In this document: positions 8,652 to 16,721 of the stretch, piece after piece
Position numbering within the stretch: the first letter of the stretch is position 1
Layout of the letters: each line of letters opens with the position of its first letter
Assembly: GCF_001625575.1 (NCBI RefSeq)
Contig: NZ_AUXV01000003.1
Coordinates: 248,001-312,000, forward strand
Source of the DNA: Pseudoalteromonas luteoviolacea S2607
GTDB taxonomy: Bacteria > Pseudomonadota > Gammaproteobacteria > Enterobacterales > Alteromonadaceae
Length of the DNA: 64,000 nucleotides
Direction: 5' to 3'
Program-made: the position numbers and the translations under genes
Notes under the pieces: generated by a model
Database searches by the model: none
What the model was told of the DNA's origin: nothing
What the model saw: only the letters and a program-made list of their open reading frames with translations

Positions 8652-8667
8652 GCAATTGCCTACTTCG
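8644..8667. terminator. Perfect 24-bp palindrome joining the ends of udp and cdd
   Basis: CGAAGTAGGCAA is followed directly by its exact reverse complement. The palindrome contains the TAG stop codons of both converging genes, so each message ends in the same sequence and can fold into a 12-bp stem. There is no T-run. It probably acts as a shared bidirectional 3' end. Confidence 0.6.
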
Positions 8668-9523
8668 CTTCAAATACATGGTGTAGCAAGGATGACTCAC
8701 CAGTTAAGTTCGTCAAAACCGCTTCAGCAACTGCTTTTTGGTTCTCACACCCCTTAGTTTCGACCAGTGTCACGCGCTCAACTTTCGCGTCTTCGAGTTT
8801 TTCACCAGCCAAAGCTAATTGACTTAATACGCTGCTCATCGGCGACAAACTTGGGCTATACGCTGCATTTTCCGCGTATCGACCATAAAACACACGCCCA
8901 TCAGTTAATACCAACTCGGCCGCACTCATATTTTTACTATACGGAACATATGCGAGTCTAACTTGCTCTTTGAGCTGCTCGGAAATTGGTAGAGAAATAT
9001 CTATTTGCTCTGCATTTTGTGCCATTAATGCCTCTTGGTTACCCAAGTCTTTAGGACCAAAATCACACGGTAAGAGTTCTTCAAGAGAATACCTACCGGT
9101 AGGTAACAAGATTTCTAGCGTGCCTGCTGTGCTAAGTTCATTCATAAACTGGCGACAAAACCCACACGGGGCAGCATTTATAGCAATTGAGGTGATTTCT
9201 TGGGCGCCATTAATCCAAGCGTTATTAATCGCGGCCTGCTCCGCATGGACAACCAAAGACAGTGCTTGATGTTTAAATTCTAAATTGGCTCCTAGGTACA
9301 TATTACCCGTCACTTTGTCAAAAATAACGGCGCCAACATAGAAAGAAGAAATCGGGGCTTGAGCGAATTTTGCAGCTATTGGCAGCAATGCTTGCTGTAA
9401 GGATTCAATATCACATTTAAGCTGTGATATTAATTGATTAACCAAGTCTGCTTTAATCACGCCATGTGATTGTTTGCACGACTCAACAATGAATAGTTCA
9501 GTTTTATTATCTATTAATGCCAT
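8660..9523 (-). CDS. cdd: Cytidine deaminase, dimeric enterobacterial type
   Basis: Deaminates cytidine and deoxycytidine to uridine and deoxyuridine. The 287 residues fit the long two-domain form, as in E. coli, in which the C-terminal half is a degenerate repeat of the catalytic domain. The N-terminal catalytic domain shows the zinc site: HAEQAAI with His near residue 93 and the catalytic Glu, and PCGFCRQFMNE with its two zinc-binding cysteines near residue 119. The C-terminal half lacks these residues (for example AAYSPSLSPMSSVLSQLALAG). Its product feeds the convergent udp gene. Confidence 0.95.
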   Translation of the reverse strand: MALIDNKTELFIVESCKQSHGVIKADLVNQLISQLKCDIESLQQALLPIAAKFAQAPISSFYVGAVIFDKVTGNMYLGANLEFKHQALSLVVHAEQAAINNAWINGAQEITSIAINAAPCGFCRQFMNELSTAGTLEILLPTGRYSLEELLPCDFGPKDLGNQEALMAQNAEQIDISLPISEQLKEQVRLAYVPYSKNMSAAELVLTDGRVFYGRYAENAAYSPSLSPMSSVLSQLALAGEKLEDAKVERVTLVETKGCENQKAVAEAVLTNLTGESSLLHHVFEAK

Positions 9524-9566
9524 AACTTTTTTATTATAGAATATGGCATGCCAGTTTACGCACCTT

Positions 9567-9935
9567 TTACGCGTTACTCAACCATTCCTTTGCCGATTTG
9601 AAACATTCAAAGTTCTCGGCATGAATACCAAAACGTTTTACTTTTTGTAAAAACAAATCGTGCATATACCCTTCAAAGCCAACGACGCGTGCTATTTGCA
9701 TATTTGACACGTAATGCGCCACTTTAGGCATTACGTTTACGATATCAATTGCGGCAAACTTATGTTCCAACTCAGAGACATCCACCAGCACTTTATTGCT
9801 GCCATGCGACTCAGAGTATTTTTTCACTGCTTTATATGCGTTTAATACGTCTTCCACACCAGCGCGGCCTCTCAGCGTCATCATGATTAATGAAGTAGAT
9901 TTATCGTAGGTAATGCTGGTTGATAACAATGACAT
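9567..9935 (-). CDS. SpoIIAA/STAS-like single-domain protein
   Basis: A 122-residue soluble protein with the alternating beta-alpha pattern of SpoIIAA-like/STAS domains: LIMMTLRGRAGVEDVLNAYKAV, NKVLVDVSELEHKFAAIDIVNVMP, ARVVGFEGYMHDLFLQKVKRFG and the closing CFKSAKEWLS. This domain class often works in phospho-switch or anti-sigma circuits or binds small ligands, but no kinase or sigma partner is adjacent. A typical serine phospho-acceptor segment is not evident. It stands alone between cdd and ppc. The fold class is moderately supported; the function is unknown. Confidence 0.55.
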   Translation of the reverse strand: MSLLSTSITYDKSTSLIMMTLRGRAGVEDVLNAYKAVKKYSESHGSNKVLVDVSELEHKFAAIDIVNVMPKVAHYVSNMQIARVVGFEGYMHDLFLQKVKRFGIHAENFECFKSAKEWLSNA

Positions 9936-10042
9936 TGTTCACTCTATATGTTCAGTTAAACTTATAAAAATTTTATCGTGGCCGTGAATTTTAATTTATA
10001 GAGGCTCGCTGTCAACAAATTACGATTTAAAAACTAGCAAAA

Positions 10043-10079
10043 AATAAAAAACCAATCCATTAGGATTGGTTTTTTATTT
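10043..10079. terminator. Bidirectional intrinsic terminator after ppc
   Basis: Stem AACCAATCC / GGATTGGTT with loop ATTA, A-tract on one side and T-tract on the other, so it can act on both strands. On the minus strand it lies about 50 bp after the ppc stop. Confidence 0.85.
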
Positions 10080-10127
10080 CTAATTGTTATTTAAAGGTTT
10101 ACCTTTAAAACTTTTAGGAAAATAGGA

Positions 10128-12761
10128 TTAACCTGTATTACGCAAACCCGCCGCAATCCCCATCATGGTGATCATCAAGGCGCTATCCAGTTTTTGATCT
10201 TCATCTGCTCTGGTGCGCTTAAGTAACTCAACCTGTAAAAGGTTAAGCGGGTCGGTGTAAGGGTTTCTTAATTTAATTGATTCTTTTACCCAAGGTTGCG
10301 CTGACAGTAAACTTCCTTTCGGTGCTAACCTTTTTACGCCTTCCATAGTTTCTTTCAATTCAATACGCAGTTTTTCACCTATAGGACGCAACTCGTCTGG
10401 CACCAAACGTTCGTCATAATACTCTGTTAACCACAGGTCAGCTTTACAAAATACCATCTCAAGCATCTCAAGGCGGGTTCTAAAGAAAGGCCACAAGTCG
10501 CTCATCTCCTCAATTAACGCCTCCCCGCCTAAGTTCAACACGGCTTTTATACCCTCATTCGCACCTAACCAAGCTGGTAGCATTAGCCTGTTTTGACTCC
10601 ATGCAAATATCCACGGTATGGCTCTCAAACTTTCAATGCCCCCTTTTGGGTTACGTTTTGCGGGTCTCGAGCCAAGGGGTAGCTTAGCTAGCTCAATTTC
10701 TGGCGTTGCACTTCTAAAGTAAGGCACAAAATCAGGTGTATTACGCACGTACTTTCGGTATTGCTCACAAGAAGCCTTGCTAAGTAACTCCATCGCTTCG
10801 CGCCATTGCGATTTTGGTGTTGGAGGTGGGAACAGGTTATTTTCAACGATTGCACTTGCATACAGCGACAGACTTTGAATGGCGACATTCGGCAATCCAA
10901 ACTTGAAACGGATCATTTCTCCCTGTTCGGTAACTCGTAAACCATGCTTTAACGACCCAGGAGGTTGCGACCGTAAAGCTTGTTGCGCAGGCGCTCCTCC
11001 TCGACCGATAGTTCCCCCTCGGCCATGAAACAGCTTCATTTTGATATTGTGCTGCTCACCCAATGAGATTAAAGATTCCATGGCACGATACTGTGCCCAG
11101 CCAGCGGCCATCATGCCCGCATCTTTTGCAGAATCAGAGTACCCAATCATTATGTACTGCTGATGAGCAAGGTGGCCTTTGTACCAGCTGGAGCTCAAGA
11201 GCGCTTTCATGACTTCCGGTGCGCGGTTTAGATCATCTAGGGTTTCAAATAAAGGAGCTACAGGAAGGTTGAACCTGACACCACTTTCTTTTAATAGCAA
11301 TTGCACAGCCAAAACATCCGAGGCGTTTCTTGCCATAGATATCACATAGATGCCCAATGCAGCTCGGTCTTGAGCCGCGATCGTTTCAAATGTATTGATA
11401 ACTTCTTGGGCAGCTTCGCTTGGCTGCCATTGTTTTGGAATAATCGGACGTCTTGAACTTAACTCAGACAGCAAAAATGCCTGTTTATCGGCCTCAGACC
11501 ATTGTGCATAATCGCCTATTCCCAAATACCTTGTTAGCTCGGATAGCACCTCTGTGTGCCGAGCGGAGTCTTGTCTAATATCGAGCTTACACAAATGCAC
11601 ACCAAAACAATCTAAGCGGCGTAACACATCTTGAAGTAACCCTTTTGCAATTACTTCCATTCCTTGTTCGTTAAGAGAGTTAAAACAGACAAGTAACGGT
11701 GCTCTTAGCTGATCTGTAAAACGGATCTTATCGCTACTGGAGCTCGGCAAACCTTTGATTTTGTCTTCCAAATGATTAATTGTTTCCCTTAAATCAGATT
11801 TGAGGGACTTCAAAAGTTGACGGTAAGGCTCACTGCTACCGTGCGTCATCTCAAGTAGCGTTTCATTCGCTTCACTCATAGAAAGTTCAGCACTTAACTT
11901 ATCTAAATCACGGTAATACAAATCAAGTGCCATCCACCTACCATGATCCAGTACGCTCTGTGTCACTTCTGCCGTAACATTCGGGTTTCCATCTCGGTCT
12001 CCCCCCATCCAAGAAGCAAGTTTAAGCGGAGAATAGTTAAGAGGTAAGTCGACATGTAAATATTGATTAACCAACTTGGTTAGATTATCTACAAATTGTG
12101 GAATAGCGTGCCATAAGCTGTTTTCTACAACCGCGAACCCCCACTTTGCTTCTTCCAGAGGTGTAGGACGTTTATCTCGGATTTCATTGGTGTGCCACGC
12201 TTGGCAAATCAACTGCGCCACACGCGACAGTATGCTTTCTCTTTCAATACTATCTGTGTCATTGTTTTCCAGTTGCTTTAAACAATCACTCAGCTCCACA
12301 TGTTTGCTGATAATTGTTCTTCTAGTCACTTCTGTAGGGTGCGCCGTTAATACGAGCTCTATTTGCAGAGCCTCAATTACACCTATTGCATCTTCAAGTG
12401 AACACTCACCTTTTTCGACACGAACTTTCAGCGTTTTTAGGGTCCCCTCGATAGTAGCGAAAGGGCCTTCTGGTGAGCCTGACTTAGAGACGGTATGGTA
12501 CTGATCGGCAACATTCGCAAGGTTAAGAAAGTGGTTAAATGCTCTGCAAACAGGAAGTAACTCCTCATTACTTAACGCTTTTAAGGTTTCAATTAACGTC
12601 TGACGAGCTTGATGATCGCCGCTTCTAGATGCTTTCGCAAGGTGTCTAATTTGTTCTACCTTTTCTAGCACTTTTTCGCCTTGCGCATGCTCGATAGTTG
12701 CACCTAAACACTCACCAAGCAAACTAACATTGCGGCGTAAATTTGTATATTGCTGATCCAT
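10128..12761 (-). CDS. ppc: Phosphoenolpyruvate carboxylase
   Basis: Carboxylates phosphoenolpyruvate to oxaloacetate, replenishing the TCA cycle. At 877 residues from the chosen start it is close to the enterobacterial length. Hallmarks are [13 protein letters not shown] (catalytic His, near 138), [30 protein letters not shown], the glycine-rich [14 protein letters not shown], and the invariant C-terminal GLRNTG. The ATG at 12761 is preferred over one two codons earlier because AAGGA sits 6-8 bp upstream of it. Monocistronic, with a terminator downstream. Confidence 0.97.
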   Translation of the reverse strand: MDQQYTNLRRNVSLLGECLGATIEHAQGEKVLEKVEQIRHLAKASRSGDHQARQTLIETLKALSNEELLPVCRAFNHFLNLANVADQYHTVSKSGSPEGPFATIEGTLKTLKVRVEKGECSLEDAIGVIEALQIELVLTAHPTEVTRRTIISKHVELSDCLKQLENNDTDSIERESILSRVAQLICQAWHTNEIRDKRPTPLEEAKWGFAVVENSLWHAIPQFVDNLTKLVNQYLHVDLPLNYSPLKLASWMGGDRDGNPNVTAEVTQSVLDHGRWMALDLYYRDLDKLSAELSMSEANETLLEMTHGSSEPYRQLLKSLKSDLRETINHLEDKIKGLPSSSSDKIRFTDQLRAPLLVCFNSLNEQGMEVIAKGLLQDVLRRLDCFGVHLCKLDIRQDSARHTEVLSELTRYLGIGDYAQWSEADKQAFLLSELSSRRPIIPKQWQPSEAAQEVINTFETIAAQDRAALGIYVISMARNASDVLAVQLLLKESGVRFNLPVAPLFETLDDLNRAPEVMKALLSSSWYKGHLAHQQYIMIGYSDSAKDAGMMAAGWAQYRAMESLISLGEQHNIKMKLFHGRGGTIGRGGAPAQQALRSQPPGSLKHGLRVTEQGEMIRFKFGLPNVAIQSLSLYASAIVENNLFPPPTPKSQWREAMELLSKASCEQYRKYVRNTPDFVPYFRSATPEIELAKLPLGSRPAKRNPKGGIESLRAIPWIFAWSQNRLMLPAWLGANEGIKAVLNLGGEALIEEMSDLWPFFRTRLEMLEMVFCKADLWLTEYYDERLVPDELRPIGEKLRIELKETMEGVKRLAPKGSLLSAQPWVKESIKLRNPYTDPLNLLQVELLKRTRADEDQKLDSALMITMMGIAAGLRNTG

Positions 12762-12938
12762 ACACATTCCTTGAATACTAATTAATCAACCCAATATACT
12801 GTCAAACTCATAAAAATGAAAAGACCATTTCATTACAGCACTCACTGTGTATTTATCGTCATTAATAACCTCAAATTGGCGACTGATCCAAATACTGGAA
12901 TAGTACGTAGAATCTAAAAACACTTTACTCTGAAACTG

Positions 12939-13658
12939 ATGAATCAAGACATAGCCGTCGTAATTGGTGCAAATGGTGCTATCGGCAAAGCCGTATTAAA
13001 TGAAAAACTGAAGCACAACACACATGTAATAGCTGTCAGCAGGACACCTGTTAACGTCAAACACCCGTACATGACTATGTACGAAAGTGACTATTCTGCG
13101 CAAAGTATTCACACTGTCGCAGAGCGGATCGGTCGTATTTATCCAAAAATTAGGTCTATCACCGTGTGCAATGGAGTTTTGCACACAAGCGATAACATGC
13201 CGGAAAAAAAGATAGAGTCTTTTGACCATGATTACTTTGGCACTTTGCTGCATGTAAACACGACAATACCATTTAGCTGGTTGCAAGCATTTATGCCTTA
13301 TCTACTTTCTACGGAAGCACCTTGTGTTTTCACAGCGTTGAGCGCGCGGATCGGAAGTATCAGCGACAACAAATTAGGTGGATGGTATAGTTATCGTGCA
13401 TCGAAAGCAGCGCTCAACATGTTGTTTAAAACCGCAGCAGTTGAGCTTAATAGACGTAAATGCAACGCCAAGTTAATGCTGTTTCACCCTGGCACCACAG
13501 ACTCAGATTTATCGAAACCATTTCAAAATAATGTACCTCCAAACAAGCTATTTACGCCAGCCTTTGTTGCCGAACAGTTAAACAAATTCGAGCAAAATAG
13601 AGAATTTAATGGCGACGTAGACTTCATAGATTGGCAGGGACAAACCATAAGTTGGTGA
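12939..13658 (+). CDS. Short-chain dehydrogenase/reductase (SDR)
   Basis: A 239-residue NAD(P)-dependent oxidoreductase of the SDR superfamily. The cofactor loop VVIGANGAIGKAV is at the N-terminus, TVCNGVLH corresponds to the NAG-type segment, and catalytic Ser (FTALSARIGS) and Tyr-Lys (YSYRASKAALNM) are present. It resembles CsgA/C-factor-like SDRs often found in marine gammaproteobacteria. The substrate is unknown. The flavin-reductase-like gene starts 4 bp after the stop, so the two are almost certainly one operon and may act in the same redox reaction. Confidence 0.85.
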   Translation: MNQDIAVVIGANGAIGKAVLNEKLKHNTHVIAVSRTPVNVKHPYMTMYESDYSAQSIHTVAERIGRIYPKIRSITVCNGVLHTSDNMPEKKIESFDHDYFGTLLHVNTTIPFSWLQAFMPYLLSTEAPCVFTALSARIGSISDNKLGGWYSYRASKAALNMLFKTAAVELNRRKCNAKLMLFHPGTTDSDLSKPFQNNVPPNKLFTPAFVAEQLNKFEQNREFNGDVDFIDWQGQTISW

Positions 13659-13662
13659 TACC

Positions 13663-14295
13663 ATGATTTTAAAAAATGCTGATATTGCAAATCTTCATGA
13701 GCGATACAGAGCACACTTTGTTAACTCTCTATCTGGCTACAAAAGCGCGAATCTGATAGGAACCCGTAGCTTAAAAGATGACGAAAACCTGTCTATTGTT
13801 AGTTCAGTTTTTCATTTAGGTGCAAATCCACCGCTGATGGGGGTCATTTTTCGTCCACACAGTGTGAGACGAGATACACTAGAAAATATTATTGAAACTG
13901 AAACGTACACAATTAATCACGTTAATTCCCTAATTTGGCAAGAAGCACACCAAACGTCTGCTAGGTATGAAGAGTTACAATCAGAGTTTACAGAAACCGG
14001 TTTGACGCCTCACTATCACGAAGAATTTGAGGCGCCTTTTGTTGCGCAAAGCCAAGTCAAGATAGGTCTGAAGTTACGTGAGTATCAAACTATCGAGCTT
14101 AATAAAACTGTGCTCGTGATCGGTGAAATTGTACATGTAGAGGTACCCAATGGGGCCGTCAATGAAGATGGATACATCAATATCGAGCAACTGGATACCG
14201 TGGCTGTATCAGGGCTTGATTGTTATCACACCACTGAGAAACTTGATCGGTTGGAATACGCCAAACCAGATAAACCGGTTTCAATAAAGCAATAG
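13663..14295 (+). CDS. Flavin reductase-like (FMN-binding split-barrel) protein
   Basis: A 210-residue protein with the flavin reductase-like FMN-binding split barrel: KSANLIGTRSLKDDENLSIVSSVFHLGANPPLMGVIFRP near the N-terminus (strands around the flavin), TLENIIETETYTINHV, then VAQSQVKIGLKLREYQTIELNKTVLVIGEIVHVEV. Such proteins use NAD(P)H-reduced flavin or bind FMN. Its start lies 4 bp after the SDR stop, indicating translational coupling. The pairing suggests a joint reduction pathway, but the substrate cannot be told. The fold is well supported; the reaction is inferred. Confidence 0.75.
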   Translation: MILKNADIANLHERYRAHFVNSLSGYKSANLIGTRSLKDDENLSIVSSVFHLGANPPLMGVIFRPHSVRRDTLENIIETETYTINHVNSLIWQEAHQTSARYEELQSEFTETGLTPHYHEEFEAPFVAQSQVKIGLKLREYQTIELNKTVLVIGEIVHVEVPNGAVNEDGYINIEQLDTVAVSGLDCYHTTEKLDRLEYAKPDKPVSIKQ

Positions 14296-14305
14296 TAAAA
14301 CAAAT

Positions 14306-14326
14306 GGGCCTTGTTTATTTAGGCCC
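14306..14326. terminator. Hairpin between flavin-reductase and VOC genes
   Basis: GGGCCT / AGGCCC with a 9-nt loop, about 10 bp after the flavin-reductase-like stop and between convergent genes. No strong T-run follows. Confidence 0.45.
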
Positions 14327-14363
14327 TTGCTGAAGCAAATCAATTGATAAGCCATTAGACAAC

Positions 14364-14768
14364 TCACGGCACGCAATTTAACTTCCAAGGTACACCAAAC
14401 CTATCGTTAACTATTGCATAGCATGGTGACCAAAAAGTTTTTTGTGGCGTAAGAATAACGTGCCCTTCTTCTTTAAACGCTGCAAATAACATCTCTACTT
14501 GCTCTATTGAAGGTAGCCTGAGGAGCAAACAAAACCCTGTGGGTTGCTCATACTCCTCGGGAACAGAATCGGCCCCAACCAATTCGAAACTATCGATAGA
14601 TATCACGCCATGAATAATTTTGTCTTGCCAATCAATAGGCACGCTACCTTTTAACGGTGAATCCTTGTATGCCAAAAGAGAACCAATAACCCCACCTAAA
14701 TGCGTTTCATAAAAAGCAAAGGCCTCAGCACACCGACCATCAAAATTCACATGAATAGATAATTTCAT
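14364..14768 (-). CDS. VOC-family (PhnB-like) protein
   Basis: A 134-residue vicinal-oxygen-chelate fold protein of the PhnB/glyoxalase-like type: N-terminal KLSIHVNFDGRCAEAFAFYETHLGG, middle FCLLLRLPSIEQVEMLFAAF, and the C-terminal TPQKTFWSPCYAIVNDRFGVPWKLNC, which closely follows the PhnB pattern. Members bind a metal or small ligand, but the reaction of this group is mostly unknown. GAGGTG precedes the ATG. It is transcribed on its own, convergent with the SDR operon. Confidence 0.82.
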   Translation of the reverse strand: MKLSIHVNFDGRCAEAFAFYETHLGGVIGSLLAYKDSPLKGSVPIDWQDKIIHGVISIDSFELVGADSVPEEYEQPTGFCLLLRLPSIEQVEMLFAAFKEEGHVILTPQKTFWSPCYAIVNDRFGVPWKLNCVP

Positions 14769-14831
14769 TTTTCACCTCACTGGGTTGTAAAACCGCTATT
14801 GCAACAGAACAGTCCACCAAACATAAAAGGG

Positions 14832-15644
14832 TTAAAGCTTCACTTTGATTAGTTCGTCAACAACATCTATCCAGCTCTGGAAAAACTCATCAACATGGTG
14901 TTTTTGAGATGGAGATAAAGTTTCCCTCATATTTATCAGCAGTTTAATTTGCTTGTTCATCCACTGCGTTCGAACACGCTTCAAATGTTCTGGTGCGTTA
15001 TCCATTGAATTGAAAACGTTGTGAGCCATTAACTGGTGTTCAGTCTGTTTCAATGGTGTTTTTAACGCCAATAAAGCGTCGAGTCTTGTTAGCCTGCTCT
15101 GTGTATGTAAATTCCATACTTCTCGATTGTATTCAGTTTCATCTAAATATTTGGTTATGATACTGCGCTGTATCGGCGAAAGGTCGCCAAGTATATCTTC
15201 AAAGCGCTCAATGGCTCTTTCGAGTCTATCTGTATTTTTTGCTCGACTTTGGGCTCGCTCTTTTAAGGTACTCATTAACTGTTGTTTTTGTTGTTCCCCG
15301 AGCCCAATCAGTAATGTCAAAGTTGGCTCATTTATACGTTTTGTGACCTCGTGCCAATGTCCTTGTACTTCATCAGCTAGCTGCTTTAACTGCGATTCAT
15401 CAAGCGATTGCCACTCATTCTTAAGCACTTTCAACCATTTGAGGTATTCTGGCATATACTCTTTTTGATGTATTAACTGAAAAGCATTGAATGACACCAA
15501 AAAGTACTGCTCTTGCGTATCCGATAACTCAACAATATCCTCTAATCGGTTCAAGGCTAAGCGGTCTGCATTTTTATACATGGTTTCGTATAAGCAGCCA
15601 CTCAATGTAAATAGTAAAATAAAAACAATAAGATGTTTTCTCAT
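14832..15644 (-). CDS. DUF6279-family lipoprotein
   Basis: A 270-residue predicted lipoprotein: signal HLIVFILLFTLSGC with the lipobox LSGC, then a helix-rich soluble domain with many Glu/Gln/Lys residues (DTQEQYFLVSFNAF, EEQQKQ-type stretches, LSPIQRSIITKYLDETEY) typical of DUF6279. It is probably anchored in the periplasm; its role is unknown. The ATG at 15644 with GAGGG upstream is preferred to a TTG one codon earlier. A strong Fur box lies 55-73 bp upstream, so the gene may respond to iron, although that box sits better over the promoter of the divergent small RNA. Confidence 0.78.
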   Translation of the reverse strand: MRKHLIVFILLFTLSGCLYETMYKNADRLALNRLEDIVELSDTQEQYFLVSFNAFQLIHQKEYMPEYLKWLKVLKNEWQSLDESQLKQLADEVQGHWHEVTKRINEPTLTLLIGLGEQQKQQLMSTLKERAQSRAKNTDRLERAIERFEDILGDLSPIQRSIITKYLDETEYNREVWNLHTQSRLTRLDALLALKTPLKQTEHQLMAHNVFNSMDNAPEHLKRVRTQWMNKQIKLLINMRETLSPSQKHHVDEFFQSWIDVVDELIKVKL

Positions 15645-15678
15645 CAAACCCTCAAATACAATTAATTATCATTTACAG

Positions 15679-15707
15679 TTGACATCAAGGTTAAAGTTAT
15701 TGATAAT
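15679..15707 (+). promoter_or_regulatory. Sigma70-type promoter of a candidate small RNA
   Basis: Perfect -35 TTGACA (15679-15684), 17-bp spacer, then -10 GATAAT (15702-15707), reading rightward with no coding sequence after it for 260 bp. Predicted transcription start is about 15714-15716. Confidence 0.7.
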
Positions 15708-15717
15708 CATTCTCAAT
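15699..15717. promoter_or_regulatory. Fur box overlapping the small-RNA promoter
   Basis: ATTGATAATCATTCTCAAT is an inverted repeat with a single mismatched pair; its TGATAAT-C-ATTCTCA core matches the 7-1-7 Fur consensus at 13 of 14 positions. It covers the -10 element and the predicted start, the classic position for iron-dependent repression. Confidence 0.78.
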
Positions 15718-15877
15718 GAAACGCAAAGACTGATCATACGCATTGAGCTTTTTGTTTCATAATAGTGAAATGGCTATTCGACCCAGTTATTTCACGTACT
15801 CATTTACTTGCTACATTACATTGCTCATATCGGTGACGGTTGATATGAAACGAAAAAGCCCTATTAGGGCTTTTTTT
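15715..15877 (+). ncRNA. Candidate RyhB-like Fur-regulated small RNA
   Basis: A roughly 163-nt transcript is predicted from an excellent promoter with an embedded Fur box to a strong intrinsic terminator that belongs to no protein gene. The internal segment ACATTGCTCATAT (15818-15830) matches the conserved pairing core of enterobacterial RyhB (ACATTGCTCACAT) with one difference. RyhB-type RNAs accumulate when iron is scarce and, with Hfq, block messages for iron-using proteins. No reading frame of note lies inside. Identity is inferred from promoter, operator, core and terminator appearing in the right order; homology outside the core was not tested. Confidence 0.65.
15853..15877 (+). terminator. 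Intrinsic terminator of the candidate small RNA
   Basis: Stem AAAAAGCCC / GGGCTTTTT with loop TATTA, continuing into seven T. No protein gene on the plus strand precedes it (the nearest upstream gene runs the other way), so it needs a non-coding transcript to terminate. Confidence 0.88.
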
Positions 15878-15969
15878 ATTTCCCTTCAAAAGCTTATAAT
15901 CTAAACTGGTAAATTGCACTAGGTGCATTAAACTAAATTTATCCCCCCTGTGCTATAAGGAGAAACGCC

Positions 15970-16698
15970 ATGTGGCAAAAAATAACTCGAACCTTTGTGT
16001 TAACGGGGCTTATAACCTGCTCAGCCCCTTCCTTTGCGACCTTAGAAGAAGGCATTGCAGCTGCCAACATGGGTAAGTTCGATGTCGCGCTGAAGGAATT
16101 TAGATACCTTGTTGATATGGGCTATGCGCCCGGCATGTATGAACTTGCCAAAATGTATGATGGTGGGTATGGAGTACCTAGAGACCCCAGAAAAGCCGCA
16201 GAATTGCTCCAACGCGCAGTAAAACTTGGAAGCTCTGATGCGATGTTCGCGTTGGCTGTCATGTACGAAGAAGGCAGAGGCGTAAAACTAGACAAGCAAA
16301 AAGCTGTTGACTTGTTTTCACAAGCCGCTAAAAAGAACTTACCTGCTGCCCAGTATAACTTGGGCGTTATGCATGCTAACGGTGATGGCGTCGCTCAAGA
16401 TTACTTACAAGCACGCTTTTGGTATGAAAGAGCAGCTGCAAATAATTACACTTTGGCGATGTTTAATCTTGCCTTGCTATATTACCAAGGCCTAGGCGTC
16501 CAAAAGAATATTGAGCGCTCCTACATTTGGAATACGCTAGCCGAGTTTAATGGATACCAGCCTGCAACAGAAAGCCGACAATTAGACGAACAAAGCATGT
16601 CTAGATCTCAGATAGAAAGAGGGCAAAAAATAGCCAACGAAATTTATCATAAAATACAGGCTCGTACGTATATAGCTGGGAGTGGGTTTACCCAATAA
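15970..16698 (+). CDS. Sel1-repeat periplasmic protein
   Basis: A 242-residue protein with a signal peptide (LTGLITCSAPSFA) and a run of Sel1-like repeats: MYELAKMYDGGYGVPRDPRKAAELLQRA, MFALAVMYEEGRGVKLDKQKAVDLF, QYNLGVMHANGDGVAQDYLQARFWYERA and MFNLALLYYQGLGVQKNIERSYIW. These 36-residue helix pairs form protein-binding solenoids. AAGGAG lies about 8 bp before the ATG. It is probably a periplasmic scaffold or adaptor; partners are unknown and no neighbour suggests them. Confidence 0.85.
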   Translation: MWQKITRTFVLTGLITCSAPSFATLEEGIAAANMGKFDVALKEFRYLVDMGYAPGMYELAKMYDGGYGVPRDPRKAAELLQRAVKLGSSDAMFALAVMYEEGRGVKLDKQKAVDLFSQAAKKNLPAAQYNLGVMHANGDGVAQDYLQARFWYERAAANNYTLAMFNLALLYYQGLGVQKNIERSYIWNTLAEFNGYQPATESRQLDEQSMSRSQIERGQKIANEIYHKIQARTYIAGSGFTQ

Positions 16699-16721
16699 CA
16701 ACCAGCGGCCACGTATACAGG

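Noticed and set aside
12076-12504. 142-codon frame antisense to ppc
   Set aside because: Cys/Ser-rich shadow of ppc without a ribosome-binding site.
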